DNA of 7,585 nt, from positions 1 to 7,585 of the forward strand of contig JANXOO010001440.1 in NCBI GenBank assembly GCA_025353525.1. Reading direction: 5' to 3'. The position numbers and the translations under genes were made by a program. Shown here one piece after another: positions 5,999-7,585 of the stretch; positions within the stretch are counted from its first letter, which is position 1; each line of letters starts with the position of its first letter. Under the pieces are notes generated by a model, which was not told the DNA's origin, did not search any database, and was given only the letters and a program-made list of their open reading frames with translations. Origin of the DNA: Schlesneria sp. GTDB lineage: Bacteria; Planctomycetota; Planctomycetia; Planctomycetales; Planctomycetaceae.

Positions 5999-6358
5999 CT
6001 ATTTTGTGCCGCCTGCCGAAAAGCTGACGGTGACGTTCGTGCGAATGCCGCCACGAGGAGTGAACGCACCGACAAGCGTCATCGAACGGGGACGAACGAC
6101 TTCGACCAGATCGTCAAGAATCTGGTTCGTGACTGCTTCGTAGAACGCACCGTGATTCCGATATTGTTGCAGATACATTTTCAGCGACTTTAGTTCATAA
6201 CAAAGCTGGTCCGGTACGTAAGTCAGCGTCAGAATTCCAAAGTCGGGCTGCCCCGTTTTGGGGCACAGTGACGTGAACTCGGGACAAATCGTTTCGATCG
6301 AGTAGTCTCGCTTCGGGAATGGATTCGGAAACGTTTCAAGCAAGTCGCGAAAACTCAT
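5999..6358 (-). CDS. queF: NADPH-dependent 7-cyano-7-deazaguanine reductase (preQ0 reductase), QueF type I
   Basis: This is a complete 119-residue single-domain QueF, which reduces the nitrile of preQ0 to the aminomethyl group of preQ1 in the queuosine tRNA-modification pathway, in the cytoplasm. The signature [14 protein letters not shown] (28-41) contains the nucleophilic Cys32, which forms the thioimide, and the general acid Asp39. The QueF motif E-L-K-S-L-K-M-Y (55-62), linked to NADPH binding, is followed by R-N-H-G-A-F-Y-E (67-74), with Glu74 at the substrate-recognition position. The length matches the short unimodular class. The start at ATG 6358 gives the expected N-terminus; an AGGA lies about 13 bases upstream, rather far. 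No preQ1 riboswitch pattern was seen upstream, and no other queuosine gene is in the window. Confidence 0.95.
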   Translation of the reverse strand: MSFRDLLETFPNPFPKRDYSIETICPEFTSLCPKTGQPDFGILTLTYVPDQLCYELKSLKMYLQQYRNHGAFYEAVTNQILDDLVEVVRPRSMTLVGAFTPRGGIRTNVTVSFSAGGTK

Positions 6359-6418
6359 GGTTATAACAGTGTCCTGATTCGATGTTCGAGTTCAATAGCG
6401 AAATTATTTGTTGATGGC

Positions 6419-6477
6419 GGCGACAACCGAGGCACAGGTCGGGATCTGTATTCGGCGGAAAGATCCGGAACGTCGCC
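6419..6477. repeat. Nested inverted repeats near queF
   Basis: The outer arms GGCGAC (6419-6424) and GTCGCC (6472-6477) enclose inner arms GGATCT (6442-6447) and AGATCC (6461-6466). Each stem is only six bases, so chance is possible. If real, the structure would sit in the queF upstream region. Confidence 0.25.
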
Positions 6478-6752
6478 TGTCATTCTAAAACAGCCGAACG
6501 TTGGGCAGACATCTCAATCCATAGGGCGGGAATGAAAAGCAAATGTGGCTGTATATCCCACACAAAGTATAGTCGCGCTGCCAATCGACCCGGTAGCCAT
6601 ACAGCGATGCTGCGGCGGCGGACATCAATTTCTTGTTCCACCGTAAGGCACGGCAGATTCCTTTCATTTCAAGTGCTGATGATGCCGATTGTTCCGATAA
6701 TCAGGATTGTATCGAGAACTCCTGTCGCGGGATCCAGCCACGAAAATGTCGG

Positions 6753-6805
6753 GACAGTCAGGCCGCTGCCAGGATGCTGAGCTTTAAACTTCCAGCCGGA
6801 CTGTC
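6753..6805. repeat. Inverted repeat, 7-base arms
   Basis: GACAGTC (6753-6759) is the exact reverse complement of GACTGTC (6799-6805). The interval between them contains further GC-rich partial pairings. It is a weak signal alone, noted because other dyads cluster in this gap. Confidence 0.25.
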
Positions 6806-6840
6806 GGCCATTCAGGCGTCGATCAGTCGCTCAAAATGGT

Positions 6841-6884
6841 ATGTCGTGGTCTCTGAGCAGCAGTTTGTGCCGCAGTCACGACAT
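6841..6884. repeat. Inverted repeat, 8-base arms, upstream of coiled-coil gene
   Basis: ATGTCGTG (6841-6848) and CACGACAT (6877-6884) are perfect reverse complements separated by 28 bases. The right arm shares base 6884 with the start of the 6884-6897 palindrome. It could be a hairpin in the leader of the downstream gene or a regulator site. Confidence 0.35.
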
Positions 6885-6897
6885 TTCGGGTCCGAAA
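6884..6897. promoter_or_regulatory. Palindromic operator candidate TTTCGG-GT-CCGAAA
   Basis: Two perfect six-base arms flank a two-base centre, 35 bases before ATG 6933. Position and symmetry suit a dimeric repressor or activator site for the coiled-coil gene. No regulator is identified. Confidence 0.35.
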
Positions 6898-6932
6898 CCG
6901 TCCCCGTATTGGACAAACGATAAGTATATGCG

Positions 6933-7585
6933 ATGAGTGGTCGATCGAGGGTAACACACGCCATTCAGGTCTTTCCGTTCCTCGCTGTGCTCGTCTGCAC
7001 GATGGGGTCGCTGATCTTTCTATTGCTCCTCACTTCCCGCCAGGCACGGCATCGGGAAGTCGCATACGCCGCCTCGTTGCGGGAACAGCGACTGCTTGCA
7101 ATCGCCGATGCGCAAGAATTGCCGGTATTGAGCATTGAACACGACAACGTATCACCTGACCCGATCGCGGATGTAGAAGAACCAACGGAGCCGACGGCCG
7201 CGCCCGACGACGGGTATGAGTTGGCGTTGGCAGAGCGGTTGCGGGCCATTGACGAATTGAAAGCCGGTTGGCGGTCTCGGGCAAACCAGCTCTCAAAAGA
7301 TCGTGATCGGCATCGAACACAAATCACCCGCCACAAAATGCTCGTCGACAAAGCACAGGAAAAAACAGCATCACTCGAGACCGACGTTGAAAAGCTCGAG
7401 GATGAACTGAAGGATCTTGCCGTCGAAGTCGCCTCGTCAACCGGATCTGAATCCGTCGAGGACGAGCGGCAGTCGATCGAACAGCAGATTGTTGCGATCA
7501 AAAAACGATTACGAGCCGCTCAAGTGGCCGATGCGACGTCGAATCACGAAAAATTTCAGGTCGTTCCCTTTGATCCACGAACAGG
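6933..7585 (+). CDS. Membrane-anchored coiled-coil protein, N-terminal part (runs off window)
   Basis: The frame is open from ATG 6933 to the right edge, giving 217 residues with no stop. After a basic start (S-G-R-S-R-V-T-H) one transmembrane helix spans about residues 11-34 and contains V-F-P-F-L-A-V-L-V-C-T-M-G. A Q-A-R-H-R-E stretch follows, then an acidic Pro/Glu/Asp linker (about 66-94) and a long, highly charged heptad-like coiled coil (about 96-195). The visible end, K-F-Q-V-V-P-F-D-P-R-T, looks like the start of a folded domain. I associate this layout with planctomycetal proteins encoded near MotA/TolQ/ExbB-like channels, with an ExbD-like single-helix anchor; that is recollection and needs the next genes to confirm. 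Codon choice looks coding throughout. No clear Shine-Dalgarno precedes ATG 6933; the ATG at 6928 hits a stop after two codons. Confidence 0.8.
   Translation, partial: MSGRSRVTHAIQVFPFLAVLVCTMGSLIFLLLLTSRQARHREVAYAASLREQRLLAIADAQELPVLSIEHDNVSPDPIADVEEPTEPTAAPDDGYELALAERLRAIDELKAGWRSRANQLSKDRDRHRTQITRHKMLVDKAQEKTASLETDVEKLEDELKDLAVEVASSTGSESVEDERQSIEQQIVAIKKRLRAAQVADATSNHEKFQVVPFDPRT

Larger units (their letters stand above)
6359..6932. other. 574-base region without a convincing gene
   Basis: This gap lies between the divergent queF start and the coiled-coil gene start, so promoters for both should lie here. Reading frames of 60-96 codons exist on both strands but match no family I recognise, overlap one another and lack good ribosome binding sites. 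The region is rich in inverted repeats (6419-6477, 6753-6805, 6841-6897), listed separately. A degraded gene or a structured RNA is possible; neither is shown. Confidence 0.5.

Noticed and set aside
6359..6480. preQ1 riboswitch upstream of queF
   Set aside because: I could not find the short stem plus A-rich tail pattern of preQ1 class I in the - strand leader.
6485..6923. Small frames in the queF/coiled-coil gap (6485-6667 -, 6532-6780 +, 6633-6923 +)
   Set aside because: They overlap on opposite strands, lack convincing ribosome binding sites and show no recognisable domain.
6965..7501. Long - strand open frame (178 codons, Ser/Arg-rich)
   Set aside because: It is the antisense shadow of the coiled-coil gene. 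Its composition is that of a reversed charged coiled coil, and it has no family resemblance.

Overview
The window looks like a chromosomal segment from a planctomycete-type bacterium. This is inferred from family content: an HDOD signalling protein, a cytoplasmic CBM9-like beta-sandwich protein, an unusually short SecA paralogue, a secreted VOC-fold protein, and a membrane-anchored coiled-coil protein starting with a 'VFPFLAVLVCTMG' helix. The DNA is moderately GC-rich (not counted). No tRNA, rRNA, CRISPR array or intact insertion sequence was seen.

Left block (about 2-3531, all + strand): the C-terminal end of an HDOD protein; a CBM9-like protein starting at TTG; a palindromic repeat-like hairpin element (1071-1122); a hotdog-fold acyl-CoA thioesterase (YbgC/FadM type); and a 647-residue SecA-like ATPase. 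The thioesterase and SecA-like genes are 11 bases apart and the SecA start has a strong ribosome binding site, so they are probably co-transcribed. The SecA-like protein keeps the whole DEAD motor but ends just after it, without the C-terminal helical parts of housekeeping SecA.

Middle block (3594-5890, all - strand): a small membrane protein of unknown function overlaps the end of an Rpn-family PD-(D/E)XK nuclease gene, so the two look translationally coupled. The rpn-like gene carries an in-frame internal ATG with a well-placed Shine-Dalgarno sequence. That site could yield an 85-residue C-terminal product like the intragenic RpnS antitoxins known from E. coli. Upstream lies a signal-peptide-bearing VOC (glyoxalase/bleomycin-resistance fold) protein.

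Right block (5999-7585): queF (- strand, queuosine biosynthesis). A 574-base stretch without a convincing gene follows, holding several inverted repeats. Then comes the start of a + strand gene for an N-terminally membrane-anchored coiled-coil protein that runs off the right edge.

The most interesting items are the candidate gene-within-a-gene in the rpn-like nuclease with its overlapping membrane-protein partner, and the minimal SecA motor paired with a thioesterase. Both are inferences from sequence and need the checks listed.
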